The notes under the pieces: model-generated
What the model saw: only the letters and a program-made list of their open reading frames with translations
Databases searched by the model: none
Told to the model about the DNA's origin: nothing
Position numbers and translations under genes: made by a program
NCBI RefSeq assembly: GCF_030010215.1
Contig: NZ_JASCRR010000003.1
Span: forward strand, 496,001-560,000
DNA from: Tianweitania sp. UT-5YL-CI-8
Lineage (GTDB): Bacteria > Pseudomonadota > Alphaproteobacteria > Rhizobiales > Rhizobiaceae
Length of the DNA stretch: 64,000 bases
Direction: 5' to 3'
Shown here: positions 35,941 through 47,196 of the stretch, piece by piece
How positions within the stretch are numbered: position 1 is the first letter of the stretch
How the letters are laid out: the number at the start of each line of letters is the position of its first letter

Positions 35941-37013
35941 CGGTCGTTCCTGAACAGAAGGCTGGAGTCGCCATAAGAGTAGAAGCGATAGCCGTTTGTG
36001 ATCGCATGCCCATAGGCGTCCCGCATGGTCTCGAAACCGGCGAAGGCTGAGACGAGCATGAATAGCGTCGAGCGCGGAAGGTGGAAGTTCGTCATCAGCA
36101 CGTCGACGGCTTTGAAGCGGTAGCCGGGGGTGATGAAAATACGTGTCGCTCCAGACCACGCGGCCAACGTGCCGTCCTCGTTGGCAGCGCTTTCCAGCAA
36201 GCGCAACGAAGTGGTGCCCACCGAGACGATCCGCCCTCCCCGTGCCCGGACCGCGTTGAGCGCCTCGGCGGTTTCGGCCGACACATGGCCGATCTCGGCA
36301 TGCATCTTGTGGTCGGCGGTATCGTCTGCCTTGACCGGCAAGAAGGTGCCCGCGCCGACATGGAGGGTGGCAAAATGCTTTTCGACGCCCGCTTGTTCAA
36401 GCGCCGCAAAAAGCGCAGGCGTAAAATGCAGACCGGCAGTCGGTGCCGCAACCGCGCCCTCCTCCCGTGCATAGACGGTTTGATAATCCGCGCGGTCGCG
36501 TTCGTCCTCAGGACGTTTGGAGGCGATATAGGGCGGCAGCGGAATGTGGCCGACAGCATTCAACGCCTCGTCCAGCGCCACGCCTGAAAGATCGAAACCA
36601 AGGACGACCTCGCCGGCCTCGCCCTTCTCAATCACAGTCGCATCCAGTGCACCCAGCAAGCAAACGGCGCTGTCGTGGCCGAAACGGATGCGGTCGCCTG
36701 CGGCGACCCGCTTTGCCGGCCGCATGAAGGCGCGCCATCGATCCGGCGCCTCGCGCATGTGCAGCGTGGCGTCGACCTGCGACGTGTTCTCGCCTCGGAA
36801 GCGGGTTCCGCTCAGTTGCGCAGGAATGACTTTGGTATCGTTCAGCACCAGGGCATCGCCGGGCCGAAGCAGCGACGGAAGGTCACGGACGATCAGGTCC
36901 TCAAACGGCTGACCGGGACGGACTAGCAAGAGCTTTGCCGCGTCGCGCGGCTCCGACGGCCTGAGAGCGATACTCGTATCCGGCAGATCGAAATCGAACA
37001 GATCGACGCGCAT
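35937..37013 (-). CDS. queA: S-adenosylmethionine:tRNA ribosyltransferase-isomerase
   Basis: Adds the ribosyl part of SAM to preQ1-modified tRNA to give epoxyqueuosine, acting after Tgt. It has 358 residues, starting [19 protein letters not shown], with the conserved APTAGLHFT and [10 protein letters not shown] segments. The stop overlaps the tgt start as ATGA, and its start overlaps the DMT gene stop by 1 bp. Together the two genes supply most of the queuosine pathway after preQ1. Confidence 0.97.
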   Translation of the reverse strand: MRVDLFDFDLPDTSIALRPSEPRDAAKLLLVRPGQPFEDLIVRDLPSLLRPGDALVLNDTKVIPAQLSGTRFRGENTSQVDATLHMREAPDRWRAFMRPAKRVAAGDRIRFGHDSAVCLLGALDATVIEKGEAGEVVLGFDLSGVALDEALNAVGHIPLPPYIASKRPEDERDRADYQTVYAREEGAVAAPTAGLHFTPALFAALEQAGVEKHFATLHVGAGTFLPVKADDTADHKMHAEIGHVSAETAEALNAVRARGGRIVSVGTTSLRLLESAANEDGTLAAWSGATRIFITPGYRFKAVDVLMTNFHLPRSTLFMLVSAFAGFETMRDAYGHAITNGYRFYSYGDSSLLFRNDR

Positions 37014-37462
37014 CAGGTCAGCCGAATGAGCAGCGCCCCGCTCAGAAGCATGAGCGCGCCGGCAATCCGCCCAAGGGTGATTTCACGCACGGCGAGGCCC
37101 AGAAACCCCGCCCTATCCATGACCAGGCCTGCCAGAAGTTGGCCAGTAACGAGAAAAGCCATGGTGGCGGCAGCTCCGATCCGCGGCACCAGAAGCACGC
37201 CGCTGGTCACGAAGGCCGCGCCCAGAACGCCGCCTGCTACGAAGAGCCAGGGCGCAGGCGTGCGCCAGCCCAGCGAAACGCCCTGCGTCTGAGTCATCAG
37301 CGCGGTGACGACACCCAGAACTATGGCACCCACGAGAAACGAGATAGCGGCGGCGGCCACCGGCAGGCCGAGCCCGCGGCCGAGCGCGGCATTGATCGGA
37401 GCCTGGGTGGCGACAAAAGCGCCAGCCAGGATTCCGAGCAGCGACCACAACACGCCGGCCAC
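37013..37462 (-). CDS. DMT-superfamily transporter, DUF606/YdcZ type
   Basis: Small integral membrane protein of 149 residues with about five hydrophobic segments, one half of a typical EamA-type transporter. The first helix ends in the family signature [19 protein letters not shown]. Such short proteins act as dimers or pairs; the substrate is unknown. It is embedded in the operon with 10 bp to the cyclophilin gene upstream and 1 bp overlap with queA downstream. A role in moving a queuosine precursor is conceivable but has no direct support. Confidence 0.9.
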   Translation of the reverse strand: MAGVLWSLLGILAGAFVATQAPINAALGRGLGLPVAAAAISFLVGAIVLGVVTALMTQTQGVSLGWRTPAPWLFVAGGVLGAAFVTSGVLLVPRIGAAATMAFLVTGQLLAGLVMDRAGFLGLAVREITLGRIAGALMLLSGALLIRLT

Positions 37463-37472
37463 CGTTTTAGTC

Positions 37473-37988
37473 TCAGGCCGGAACGTCGGCGGCGACTTTC
37501 ATCGACACGATCTTGTCTGGATCCTGGACCGGCTCGCCGCGCTTGATGGTATCGACCTTGTCCATGCCTTCGATGACCTGACCCCAGACGGTGTACTGGC
37601 GGTTGAGGAAGCCGGCATCCTGAAAGCAGATGAAGAACTGCGAGTTCGCTGAGTTGGGGTTCTGCGAGCGTGCCATCGAACACGTGCCGCGCGCGTGGTT
37701 GACGTTGGAGAACTCTGCCTTCAGATCGGGCTTGTCGGAACCGCCCATGCCGGCGCGCGCGGGGTTGAAGGAAGCGCCGGTCGATTTGCCGAACTTGACG
37801 TCGCCCGTCTGGGCCATGAACCCGTCGATGACGCGATGGAAGACAACGCCGTCATACGCACCTTCGCGGGCCAGTTCCTTGATGCGGCTGACGTGACCAG
37901 GAGCGAGGTCCGGAAACAGTTCGATAACGACCGTACCCTTGGTCGTTTCCATGATGAGTGCGTTCTCGCGATCTTTGATCTCGGCCAT
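37473..37988 (-). CDS. ppiB: Peptidyl-prolyl cis-trans isomerase, cytosolic cyclophilin
   Basis: Cyclophilin of 171 residues without a signal peptide, so cytosolic. It catalyses cis-trans isomerisation of prolyl bonds. Active-site segments are FHRVIDGFMAQTGD, the SMARSQNPNSANSQFFIC stretch and a downstream Trp (YTVWGQV). It directly follows a periplasmic paralogue in the same operon. Confidence 0.95.
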   Translation of the reverse strand: MAEIKDRENALIMETTKGTVVIELFPDLAPGHVSRIKELAREGAYDGVVFHRVIDGFMAQTGDVKFGKSTGASFNPARAGMGGSDKPDLKAEFSNVNHARGTCSMARSQNPNSANSQFFICFQDAGFLNRQYTVWGQVIEGMDKVDTIKRGEPVQDPDKIVSMKVAADVPA

Positions 37989-38011
37989 TGTGCCTGTCCT
38001 TTTCTATCCGA

Positions 38012-38599
38012 TTACTTGTTGTCTGCGGCGATGCGCACCTTCACCATGCGGTCGGGGTCGCTGACAACCCCGTTCATGGAAGAATCGCCCTTCTTGATGT
38101 TGTCCACCAACTCCATCCCGGTCTCGACTTTGCCGACGACCGTGTACTGGCCATTCAGCGAAGACGCTGTATCGGTCATGATGAAGAACTGGGAATTGGC
38201 CGAATTGGGATCCTGCGCACGCGCCATGCCAAGCACGCCGCGCACGAAAGGCTCCGTCGAGAATTCGGCTGGCAGATCGGGCAGTTCCGAACCGCCGGTG
38301 CCGGCACGCGCGGGGTTGTACCCATCGGTCATGTCGCCGAACTGCACGTCGCCGGTCTGCGTCATGAACCCATCGATGACACGGTGAAAGGCGACGTTGT
38401 CATAGGCGCCTTCACGCACCAGCTTCTTGATCTGCTCGACATGCTTCGGTGCAAGATCGGGACGCAAAGCGACCGTGACGTCACCGTCTTTCAGAGTGAT
38501 GATCATCGTGTCTTCAGGGCTCGCTGCCATTGCGGACAGCGATCCGGCGAGAAGACCGGCGGCAACAACGAAGGAAGAGGCCAAAGTCCTCATTTTCAT
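38012..38599 (-). CDS. Peptidyl-prolyl cis-trans isomerase, exported cyclophilin
   Basis: Cyclophilin of 195 residues with a Sec signal peptide (SAMAAS cleavage region near residue 26), so periplasmic. Catalytic segment FHRVIDGFMTQTGD and the MARAQDPNSANSQFFI stretch match its cytosolic neighbour; the Trp of the cytosolic form is replaced by Val in YTVVGKV, which in cyclophilins predicts lower cyclosporin binding. The pair looks like a local duplication, one copy having acquired or lost an export signal. It starts 35 bp after coaD ends. Confidence 0.94.
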   Translation of the reverse strand: MKMRTLASSFVVAAGLLAGSLSAMAASPEDTMIITLKDGDVTVALRPDLAPKHVEQIKKLVREGAYDNVAFHRVIDGFMTQTGDVQFGDMTDGYNPARAGTGGSELPDLPAEFSTEPFVRGVLGMARAQDPNSANSQFFIMTDTASSLNGQYTVVGKVETGMELVDNIKKGDSSMNGVVSDPDRMVKVRIAADNK

Positions 38600-38634
38600 A
38601 AAACGGCTCCGTCAGGGATTTGCGGGAAAAGACC

Positions 38635-39135
38635 CTATACTGTGAACTTTGCGGTCAACGCGCCGACGACATTGGCCGGAACGAAGGGACGGATGTCGCC
38701 GCCCATCGCCGCAATCTGGCGCACGAGTGTGGCAGTAATGGTGCGCACCGAAGGACTGGCGGGCAGGAAAACGGTCTGCAGGTCGGGAGCCATGGTCTCG
38801 TTCATACCTGCCATCTGCATCTCGTAGTCGAGATCCGTGCCGTCGCGCAGGCCGCGAATCATGATCGCAGCGCCGACCTTGCGTGCCGCATCGATGACCA
38901 GCCCGTCGAACGCCGTGACCTTGATGCGCGCGCCATCCGCGCCAAACTCCGAGCGACAGGCCGCCTCGATCAAGGAGACTCGCTCCTCGAAAGAAAACAG
39001 CGGCTTTTTGCCCGGATGGATGCCGATGGCCGCATGCACAGTATCGGCAACGGCCAGTGACGCTTTCAACACGTCGAGGTGGCCGTTGGTCAGCGGGTCG
39101 AAAGAGCCGGCGTATATGGCGATGCGTTCTGTCAT
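38635..39135 (-). CDS. coaD: Phosphopantetheine adenylyltransferase
   Basis: Converts 4'-phosphopantetheine and ATP to dephospho-CoA, the penultimate step of coenzyme A synthesis. It has 166 residues. The nucleotidyltransferase motif is [16 protein letters not shown] with His19 of the TxGH-like motif, and the C-terminal ATP loop is [11 protein letters not shown]. It is the first gene of a six-gene minus-strand operon that runs to tgt. Confidence 0.97.
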   Translation of the reverse strand: MTERIAIYAGSFDPLTNGHLDVLKASLAVADTVHAAIGIHPGKKPLFSFEERVSLIEAACRSEFGADGARIKVTAFDGLVIDAARKVGAAIMIRGLRDGTDLDYEMQMAGMNETMAPDLQTVFLPASPSVRTITATLVRQIAAMGGDIRPFVPANVVGALTAKFTV

Positions 39136-39314
39136 GCGGTGTTTCTAACCGATCCCGCAGCGAGGGGAAAGCGGCAGCCGAAAGGCAATCAGTCATTAAG
39201 CATGAACCGCAAATGAGTTTTGCGCTCAGTTCCACTTCAAGGAGTTGTGAACACTCTTTGGATCACGATGCATGAAACCAAATCCGGCTTTGCCCGTTCT
39301 TGATCCAGGAGAAC

Positions 39315-39473
39315 ATGCCAATGATGATCTACATGCTTGCCGCAGCCATGACCATCGCAATGCTGATCGCTACGGCTTTCGGCCTCCATCAGGAGGCAGA
39401 GCGAGCCCGGGTGAAAGAAAGCACGAAACGCCTTGATTTGCTTGGCTGGCGTGCGCCGCACCAATTGAATTGA
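39315..39473 (+). CDS. Predicted 52-residue single-pass membrane peptide
   Basis: I do not recognise the family. The frame begins MPMMIYMLAAAMTIAMLIAT, a single hydrophobic helix near the N-terminus, followed by a charged amphipathic stretch (HQEAERARVKESTKRLD) and ends at TGA. AGGAG lies immediately upstream and an intrinsic terminator follows 35 bp after the stop, both consistent with a real short gene. The start among the three clustered ATG codons is uncertain; the third (39324) has the best spacing from AGGAG. Small membrane peptides of this shape often modulate transporters or stress sensors. Confidence 0.6.
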   Translation: MPMMIYMLAAAMTIAMLIATAFGLHQEAERARVKESTKRLDLLGWRAPHQLN

Positions 39474-39503
39474 ATTACCTGCTGACCCTCCAGTCAGAAA
39501 CAG

Positions 39504-39536
39504 AAAAGCCGCTCTGACCTCTAGAGCGGCTTTTTT
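39504..39536. terminator. Terminator after the 52-residue gene, also serving gyrA
   Basis: GCCGCTCT and AGAGCGGC form an 8-bp perfect stem with a 7-nt loop, preceded by AAAA and followed by TTTTTT. It can work for both the plus-strand small gene and the minus-strand gyrA transcript. Confidence 0.85.
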
Positions 39537-39552
39537 GTCTTTGGGGTTTCTA

Positions 39553-42354
<2,802 letters not shown>

Positions 42355-42391
42355 AATCGGACCACGCAAAGTTTAAGAATCATCATAGCTA

Positions 42392-42419
42392 TATATAGGA
42401 ATGCGGCGGCTTTCTCCAA
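42392..42419 (-). promoter_or_regulatory. Candidate gyrA promoter
   Basis: On the minus strand TTGGAG and TATATA are 16 bp apart, with the -10 inside an extended CTATATATA run. The implied start near 42385 lies about 30 nt before the chosen gyrA start. Confidence 0.55.
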
Positions 42420-42596
42420 TGTTGGACGGGGTTTTCCAGAGCTGATTTTCCTCTGTATTTCAAAAGGATAGGCGTAAAAACCTAAAACAGTTGCAGTCTC
42501 GTTTCCGACAACTGGCCGATAGGCACTTGGAATCGACCTTTCATCTCTGGTGCATAAGCCCAAGGCGGGCTAGCCTGCCTGAGACGAGGAGAGCGC

Positions 42597-43226
42597 ATGC
42601 CGACACTGGACAATGTCTTCAACGCCTTCGTAACCATCCTGGTAACCATCGATCCCCCGGGTCTGGTGCCGATCTTCCTGGCCGTAACGCGGGGCATGAA
42701 CCGCCAGCAGCGGCAGCAGGTTTCGGTACGCGCCTGCGTGATGGGCTTTGGCGTTCTGGCCCTCTTCGCGCTCGTGGGCGCAGGCGTCTTGTCGGTATTC
42801 GGCATCACCTTGCCGGCGTTCCGTGTCGCGGGCGGCCTGCTTTTGTTCTTCATCGCCTTCGAGATGATCTTCGAGAAGCGGACGGACCGGAAGGAGAAGA
42901 TTTCAGACGTCGCGATCACCAAGGATATGATCCACGACATAGCCGCCTTCCCCTTGGCCATACCGCTTATCGCCGGGCCAGGCGCGATCTCGGCCACTGT
43001 GCTTCTGTCCGGCTCGTTCGGTGGATGGCTGGCACAGGCAATGTTGGTCGGCATCATCCTCGCCTGCCTGCTGATCACCTATGCCGTTTTCGTCTTGTCT
43101 GAAACCATCGACAAATTGATCGGCCAGACCGGCCGCTCGATTTTGACCCGGCTCTTGGGCGTTATCCTAGCAGCCCTCGCCGTCCAGTTCGTCGCCGATG
43201 GCGTCAGAGCGCTGATGGCGGCTTAA
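42597..43226 (+). CDS. MarC-family inner-membrane protein
   Basis: Integral membrane protein of 209 residues with about six hydrophobic segments. The conserved start is NVFNAFVTILVTIDPPGLVPIFLAVTRG, and the core includes RVAGGLLLFFIAFEMIFEKR and AGPGAISATVLL. Despite the name it is not established as a drug-resistance determinant; its function is unknown. The stop overlaps the convergent glycosyltransferase gene by 4 bp. Confidence 0.92.
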   Translation: MPTLDNVFNAFVTILVTIDPPGLVPIFLAVTRGMNRQQRQQVSVRACVMGFGVLALFALVGAGVLSVFGITLPAFRVAGGLLLFFIAFEMIFEKRTDRKEKISDVAITKDMIHDIAAFPLAIPLIAGPGAISATVLLSGSFGGWLAQAMLVGIILACLLITYAVFVLSETIDKLIGQTGRSILTRLLGVILAALAVQFVADGVRALMAA

Positions 43227-44479
43227 CGCAGGGGTAAATCGCCGGTAACCGCCGTGTAAAACAGCGCCAAAAATGGAACCGCCGCCAAGCCCACGAGACC
43301 TCCTCGAACGTAGCGGTTGCCGATCCTGCTGTAGCCAAGGGCGGCTACAAAAGCGAATGCCGGCAGGAGACCGAAGCCATAGCGTGCCTGGATGCCGCCG
43401 GGGTATCCCGTAGCCAGATGCCGTGAGTAGGTGTTGACGAAATAGACCGAGAAGAAAAACGCCGTACCGAGCAGAATGCTGAGGATCAAGCGCGCCGTTC
43501 TCCGATCGTGGTTCCAGTTGCGATAGAGGCCAAACAGACCACACAGCATCGCTGCTCCGAGCACGTAGCGCAAAACATTATCCCGGAAACCGAGATCGGC
43601 AAATCGGACATGGCCGTAAGGCCTCTGAAGAGAGTCCACATTGCCGGCTATGAAAAAATACATCATTTGCAACAAATCCCGCCGTGGTGCGTCCGGGTTG
43701 CGCAGCGAGAAATTGAGCGCCGGACCGTTTCCCGATCGAGGGAAAAGGCGTCCATATGTCAGATACATCGATGCATAGAAGACACCGACCAAACCAATTG
43801 CCGCCAAAATCTTGATCATATCCGCAGGCGAGAGCTGCCGCAGTTTCAGGAACGTCTCTTTCCAAAACAGGCAGATATAGGCCAGCGCGAGACAGACGAT
43901 CACCGACGCGCTCGTTGCCTTGGAGAGCGCGGCGACAACGCCGCCGATCAGCATCAGGTCGAGGGCGAAATTGCGTTCAAGATGCCAACGCAGCAACCCC
44001 CAGAAAAACAGCGCGCAGCCCATGAAACTCAACGGGTCGTTGCTCAGCGCCCCGCCTAACGCAGGAACCATCGGGACCCCAGCCACCACGAGAAACGCAA
44101 ATACCTTATCCAGCGCACCTAGGTCGAACTCGCGAAGACAGGCAGCTATGCAGGCAAAAAAGGCTGCGAGAAACATCCAGTTCGTTGTTCGAAGCAAAAA
44201 AACCGCAGGCCGGGGTTCACCGCCGATCAACCGGTACTCCGCACCGACAAGCATGTAATAGAGCGGCGGATGCTGCAGATAGTTCTTGGACTTTGCTCCA
44301 ACGACCACACCGTTCCGGTAATCCGGGAACCCTTGATTTGCGACATCGGCGACATAGCCGAGATGCGCTAGTTCATCTGGAAAGGAATTGGCTTTGAAGT
44401 TGAAGGAAAAAATTGCGGAAAGGAAAAGAATGGCGGCCAGAACAAGGCCAGGGGGAACGGTTTGGCGATTGATTGTCAT
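43223..44479 (-). CDS. GT-C-like membrane glycosyltransferase (GT39/DUF2142 type)
   Basis: Polytopic membrane protein of 418 residues with about ten to eleven hydrophobic segments. The first periplasmic loop has the acidic motif NSFPDELAHLGYVADV, as expected for the catalytic loop of polyprenyl-phosphate-sugar-using GT-C enzymes, and the conserved HPPLYYMLVGAEYRLIGG follows. The substrate is not readable; lipid A, exopolysaccharide or protein modification is possible. It is downstream of ssb in the same direction after a 208-bp gap with no recognised feature. Its end overlaps marC convergently. Confidence 0.78.
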   Translation of the reverse strand: MTINRQTVPPGLVLAAILFLSAIFSFNFKANSFPDELAHLGYVADVANQGFPDYRNGVVVGAKSKNYLQHPPLYYMLVGAEYRLIGGEPRPAVFLLRTTNWMFLAAFFACIAACLREFDLGALDKVFAFLVVAGVPMVPALGGALSNDPLSFMGCALFFWGLLRWHLERNFALDLMLIGGVVAALSKATSASVIVCLALAYICLFWKETFLKLRQLSPADMIKILAAIGLVGVFYASMYLTYGRLFPRSGNGPALNFSLRNPDAPRRDLLQMMYFFIAGNVDSLQRPYGHVRFADLGFRDNVLRYVLGAAMLCGLFGLYRNWNHDRRTARLILSILLGTAFFFSVYFVNTYSRHLATGYPGGIQARYGFGLLPAFAFVAALGYSRIGNRYVRGGLVGLAAVPFLALFYTAVTGDLPLR

Positions 44480-44687
44480 TATAGACCGCGCTGCATCCTT
44501 GCTGCGGTAACATCACGCATCATCTCTATACAAAGGGTTGCTCGCCCATTCTGGAAGATCAGTGCTCCATCACCGCGACGGGAACGAATTTATAGAGTGA
44601 GCAAAGAATCGGCCCAGAAACCGCAGGATTTCCGAGCCGATGGACCAACAAAGCGCGAGGCCTCTTCAAAGCGACGCCAGCGTTGGC

Positions 44688-45227
44688 TCAGAATGGAATT
44701 TCGTCGTCGAGGTCCTGAGAGCCGCCACCGCCACGCGAGTTGCCACCGCCGCTTCCGCCGCCACTGCGGGAAAAGCCTTCGCTCGGGCTGGACTGGCCGA
44801 AATCGCTTCCGACGTTGCGACCGCCACCGCCGCCGGAATATCCGCCGAACTGGCCGCTGTTGTCGCCGCCCTGTCCGCGAGAATCCAGCATCTGAAGCTC
44901 GCCACGGAATTTCTGCAGCACCACTTCCGTGGTGTAGCGCTCATTGCCAGTCTGGTCCTGCCATTTGCGGGTCTGCAACTGACCTTCGACGTAAACCTTC
45001 ATGCCTTTCTTCAGATACTGCTCGGCGACCTTTGCGAGGCTGTCGTTGAAAATCACGACATTATGCCACTCGGTCTTCTCCTTACGCTCGCCCGAAGCTT
45101 TGTCGCGCCAGCTTTCTGAAGTCGCGATGCGAATGTTGACGACCGGGTCACCGGAATTCAGCCGTCGGATTTCAGGATCAGCGCCGAGATTACCGACCAA
45201 AATGACCTTGTTGACGCTACCTGCCAT
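44688..45227 (-). CDS. ssb: Single-stranded DNA-binding protein
   Basis: Homotetrameric OB-fold protein that coats single-stranded DNA in replication and repair, 179 residues. The N-terminal OB domain ([21 protein letters not shown] onward) covers about 110 residues. A Gly/Ser-rich disordered linker and the acidic protein-recruiting tip DLDDEIPF follow. An alphaproteobacterial SOS box lies 118 bp upstream, next to a candidate -10, so LexA control is likely. The usual divergent uvrA partner is absent here. Confidence 0.98.
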   Translation of the reverse strand: MAGSVNKVILVGNLGADPEIRRLNSGDPVVNIRIATSESWRDKASGERKEKTEWHNVVIFNDSLAKVAEQYLKKGMKVYVEGQLQTRKWQDQTGNERYTTEVVLQKFRGELQMLDSRGQGGDNSGQFGGYSGGGGGRNVGSDFGQSSPSEGFSRSGGGSGGGNSRGGGGSQDLDDEIPF

Positions 45228-45344
45228 GACACCGCTCTCCTGCGCTCGTCCGAAACCATCTGAAACTGCCGCATCCTAGCGCATCGATCTGACAAATGCG
45301 CCGTCCTTGGCCGAATTGGCCGCGCACTGTCCACAGCAGTTTTT

Positions 45345-45359
45345 GTTCTCTTTTTGTTC
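45345..45359. promoter_or_regulatory. SOS (LexA) box upstream of ssb
   Basis: GTTC-TCTTTTT-GTTC is an exact match to the alphaproteobacterial LexA consensus GTTC-N7-GTTC. It overlaps the end of a candidate -10 (TATAGA at 45363-45358 on the minus strand), so bound LexA would block RNA polymerase entering ssb. Confidence 0.8.
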
Positions 45360-45363
45360 TATA
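45358..45363 (-). promoter_or_regulatory. Candidate -10 element of the ssb promoter
   Basis: TATAGA on the minus strand lies about 15 bp after a weak -35 (TTGCAA). The spacing is short, so the exact -35 is uncertain, but the overlap with the SOS box supports the -10. Confidence 0.45.
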
Positions 45364-45445
45364 GTGCCTATTTAAGATTTGCAAGATATCCGCTCCAAGA
45401 ATTCATGCGGGCTGACATCTATGACGAGGCCATCGCTAAAAAATA

Positions 45446-45478
45446 AAGGTCCTGTGGTCGTCAGACCAGCAGGACCTT
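45446..45478 (-). terminator. Strong minus-strand intrinsic terminator in the ssb-rarA gap
   Basis: AAGGTCCTG (45446-45454) and CAGGACCTT (45470-45478) form a 9-bp perfect stem, extended inward by TGGTC/GACCA with one extra base and a GTCA loop. On the minus strand it is followed by TATTTTTTAG. It would end transcripts coming from rarA or from an unrecognised transcript between 45480 and 45870. Confidence 0.8.
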
Positions 45479-45479
45479 C

Positions 45480-45869
45480 TTATGTCGCTTCTGCGACCAT
45501 GCCGAAGCCAACTTCGACATTAAATTCGGATGCCATGCAGTTCCACTGCTGATCCGACTACAGTCTCTGATTTTGGATCATCTCAGCAAGTTACTCGGGC
45601 TTGCCGGCGCTTTGCTTTTCAGCGAAGCCGCTGGGGACTCTCAGGTGGAGTCATACCTCACTCCTTCTTCGGTCGGTTGCATGATCGATTGCTTCACGCA
45701 TGTCCGCGGCGTCTCGCAGACTGCCAATCGTCTCAGACAGGCTTGTATTCAGCGCAAAAACAACGACAAAGCAATGATGCTCCCACGCTGACGTAACGTC
45801 AACATAGATGAGTGCAAAAGGGCAAAATGTGATCGTTACGTTACAAAGCGAATGAATGGTTCGGCCGCA
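45480..45869. other. Unexplained 390-bp intergenic segment downstream of rarA
   Basis: No known gene is recognised. On the minus strand, MREAIDHATDRRRSEV ends in TGA that overlaps, as ATGA, a second short frame MTPPESPQRLR; AAGGAG lies 8 nt before that second ATG. A third short frame, MASEFNVEVGFGMVAEAT, ends just before the terminator. Toward rarA lies the palindrome TGACGTAACGTCA. The arrangement suggests a leader or small RNA/peptide transcript; plus-strand frames of 72 and 88 codons are equally unsupported. Confidence 0.4.
45789..45801. promoter_or_regulatory. Perfect palindrome TGACGTAACGTCA, possible operator
   Basis: A 13-bp perfect inverted repeat with a central A. A related GTTACGTTAC lies 35 bp away at about 45834-45843. 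The half-site resembles, from memory, the sites of LiuR-type MerR regulators in proteobacteria. No matching regulator gene is in the window. Confidence 0.4.
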
Positions 45870-47183
45870 TCATCCGCCACTGCGCTCGCGACGCAGTTTC
45901 GCCCAGTAATCCAGACGTTTTCGGATATCCCGCTCGAAGCCGCGCTCCGGTGGATCGTAGAAGGTCTGGCGTCCCATCTTCTCAGGAAAATAATCCTGGC
46001 CGGAAAAGGCATCGGGCTCGTCGTGATCGTAGCGATAACCGTCGCCGTAGCTTTCGTCCTTCATCAGTTTCGTCGGAGCATTGAGGATATGCTTCGGCGG
46101 CAGCAGCGAGCCGAATTCCTTGGCCGCACGCATCGACGATTTGAAGGCTTTGTAAACCGCATTGGATTTGGGAGCGCTCGCCAGATAGACGCAAGCCTGC
46201 GCGAAAGCCAGCTCCCCTTCGGGCGAGCCGAGATAGTCATAGGCATCCTTGGCCGCATTGGCGATGACGAGCGCCTGCGGATCGGCGAGCCCGATATCCT
46301 CCACCGCCATGCGCACCAGCCGACGGCCGATATAGAGCGGGTCTTCGCCGGCATCGAACATGCGCGACAGATAGTACAGCGCGGCATCGGGATCTGAGCC
46401 GCGCACCGATTTGTGCAGGGCCGAGATCAGGTTGTAATGGCCATCCTGCCCCTTGTCGTAGATCGGCGCCCGCCGCTGCACGATGTCCTGCAACTTCTCT
46501 GCACTGAACACTTCGCCTGGGCCGGCCGCGCGCCAGACTTCCTCGGCCAGCGTCAGCGACGAACGGCCATCGCCATCCGCCATGCGAATGAGAACCGCCC
46601 TCGCCTCTTCATCAAGCGGCAGGGGCTTACCCTCAGCCTCCTCGGCTCGAGCCAACAGCTGAGCGATGCTGTCTTCCGAAAGCGACCGGAAGACCAGCAC
46701 GCGCGACCGCGACAGCAAGGCGGCGTTGAGTTCGAAGGACGGATTTTCGGTCGTCGCACCCACGAGAATAACGGTGCCGTCTTCCATCACCGGCAGGAAG
46801 GAATCCTGCTGAGCGCGATTGAACCGATGGATTTCATCCACGAACAAAAGCGTCTGCTTGCCGTTGGAGCGACGCAGGCGGGCGGCCTCGAAAACCTTTT
46901 TGAGGTCAGCAACGCCGGAGAACACCGCCGAAATCTGCTCGAAGCTCTGGCCGGTCTGCCCGGCCAGAAGCCTTGCAGCAGTGGTCTTTCCGGTACCAGG
47001 CGGCCCCCAAAAGATCATCGAGCCCAGCGACCCCGAACGGATCATCCGGGACAGCGCTCCATCCTCGCCGGTCAGATGCTCCTGGCCGACAATATCTTCG
47101 AGCCGGCCGGGTCGCAGCCGATCCGCCAGGGGACGTCCTACTGGAGACGTGTCTGCTCCGCCCGTACCGAAGAGATCGGCCAT
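45870..47183 (-). CDS. rarA: Replication-associated recombination protein A (MgsA/RarA AAA ATPase)
   Basis: Clamp-loader-like AAA ATPase that acts at stalled forks, homologous to Mgs1/WRNIP1, 437 residues. Walker A GPPGTGKTTAARLL and Walker B DEIHRFNRAQQD are intact. The conserved opening is PLADRLRPGRLEDIVGQEHL, and the C-terminal tetramerisation domain ends in a basic stretch. The frame opens 17 codons earlier inside the protease end; the ATG starting MADLFGTGG is chosen. It follows the protease gene with a 13-bp gap, so they probably share a transcript. Confidence 0.96.
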   Translation of the reverse strand: MADLFGTGGADTSPVGRPLADRLRPGRLEDIVGQEHLTGEDGALSRMIRSGSLGSMIFWGPPGTGKTTAARLLAGQTGQSFEQISAVFSGVADLKKVFEAARLRRSNGKQTLLFVDEIHRFNRAQQDSFLPVMEDGTVILVGATTENPSFELNAALLSRSRVLVFRSLSEDSIAQLLARAEEAEGKPLPLDEEARAVLIRMADGDGRSSLTLAEEVWRAAGPGEVFSAEKLQDIVQRRAPIYDKGQDGHYNLISALHKSVRGSDPDAALYYLSRMFDAGEDPLYIGRRLVRMAVEDIGLADPQALVIANAAKDAYDYLGSPEGELAFAQACVYLASAPKSNAVYKAFKSSMRAAKEFGSLLPPKHILNAPTKLMKDESYGDGYRYDHDEPDAFSGQDYFPEKMGRQTFYDPPERGFERDIRKRLDYWAKLRRERSGG

Positions 47184-47196
47184 GACATGATCCGTA

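Noticed and set aside
37013-37462. DMT-type transporter as a dedicated queuosine-precursor importer
   Set aside because: Position beside queA is suggestive, but YdcZ/DUF606 proteins are not known for this substrate and no sequence feature points to it.
45530-45796. Plus-strand 72- and 88-codon frames in the same gap
   Set aside because: No ribosome site, no recognisable domain, atypical composition; the terminator orientation favours a minus-strand transcript.
45480-45869. Possible tmRNA, RNase P RNA, SRP RNA or 6S RNA in the rarA-ssb gap
   Set aside because: I looked for a T-loop, CCA end, the RNase P GAGGAAAGTCC motif and the SRP GGAAGG tetraloop region and found none. 6S RNA cannot be excluded by eye.
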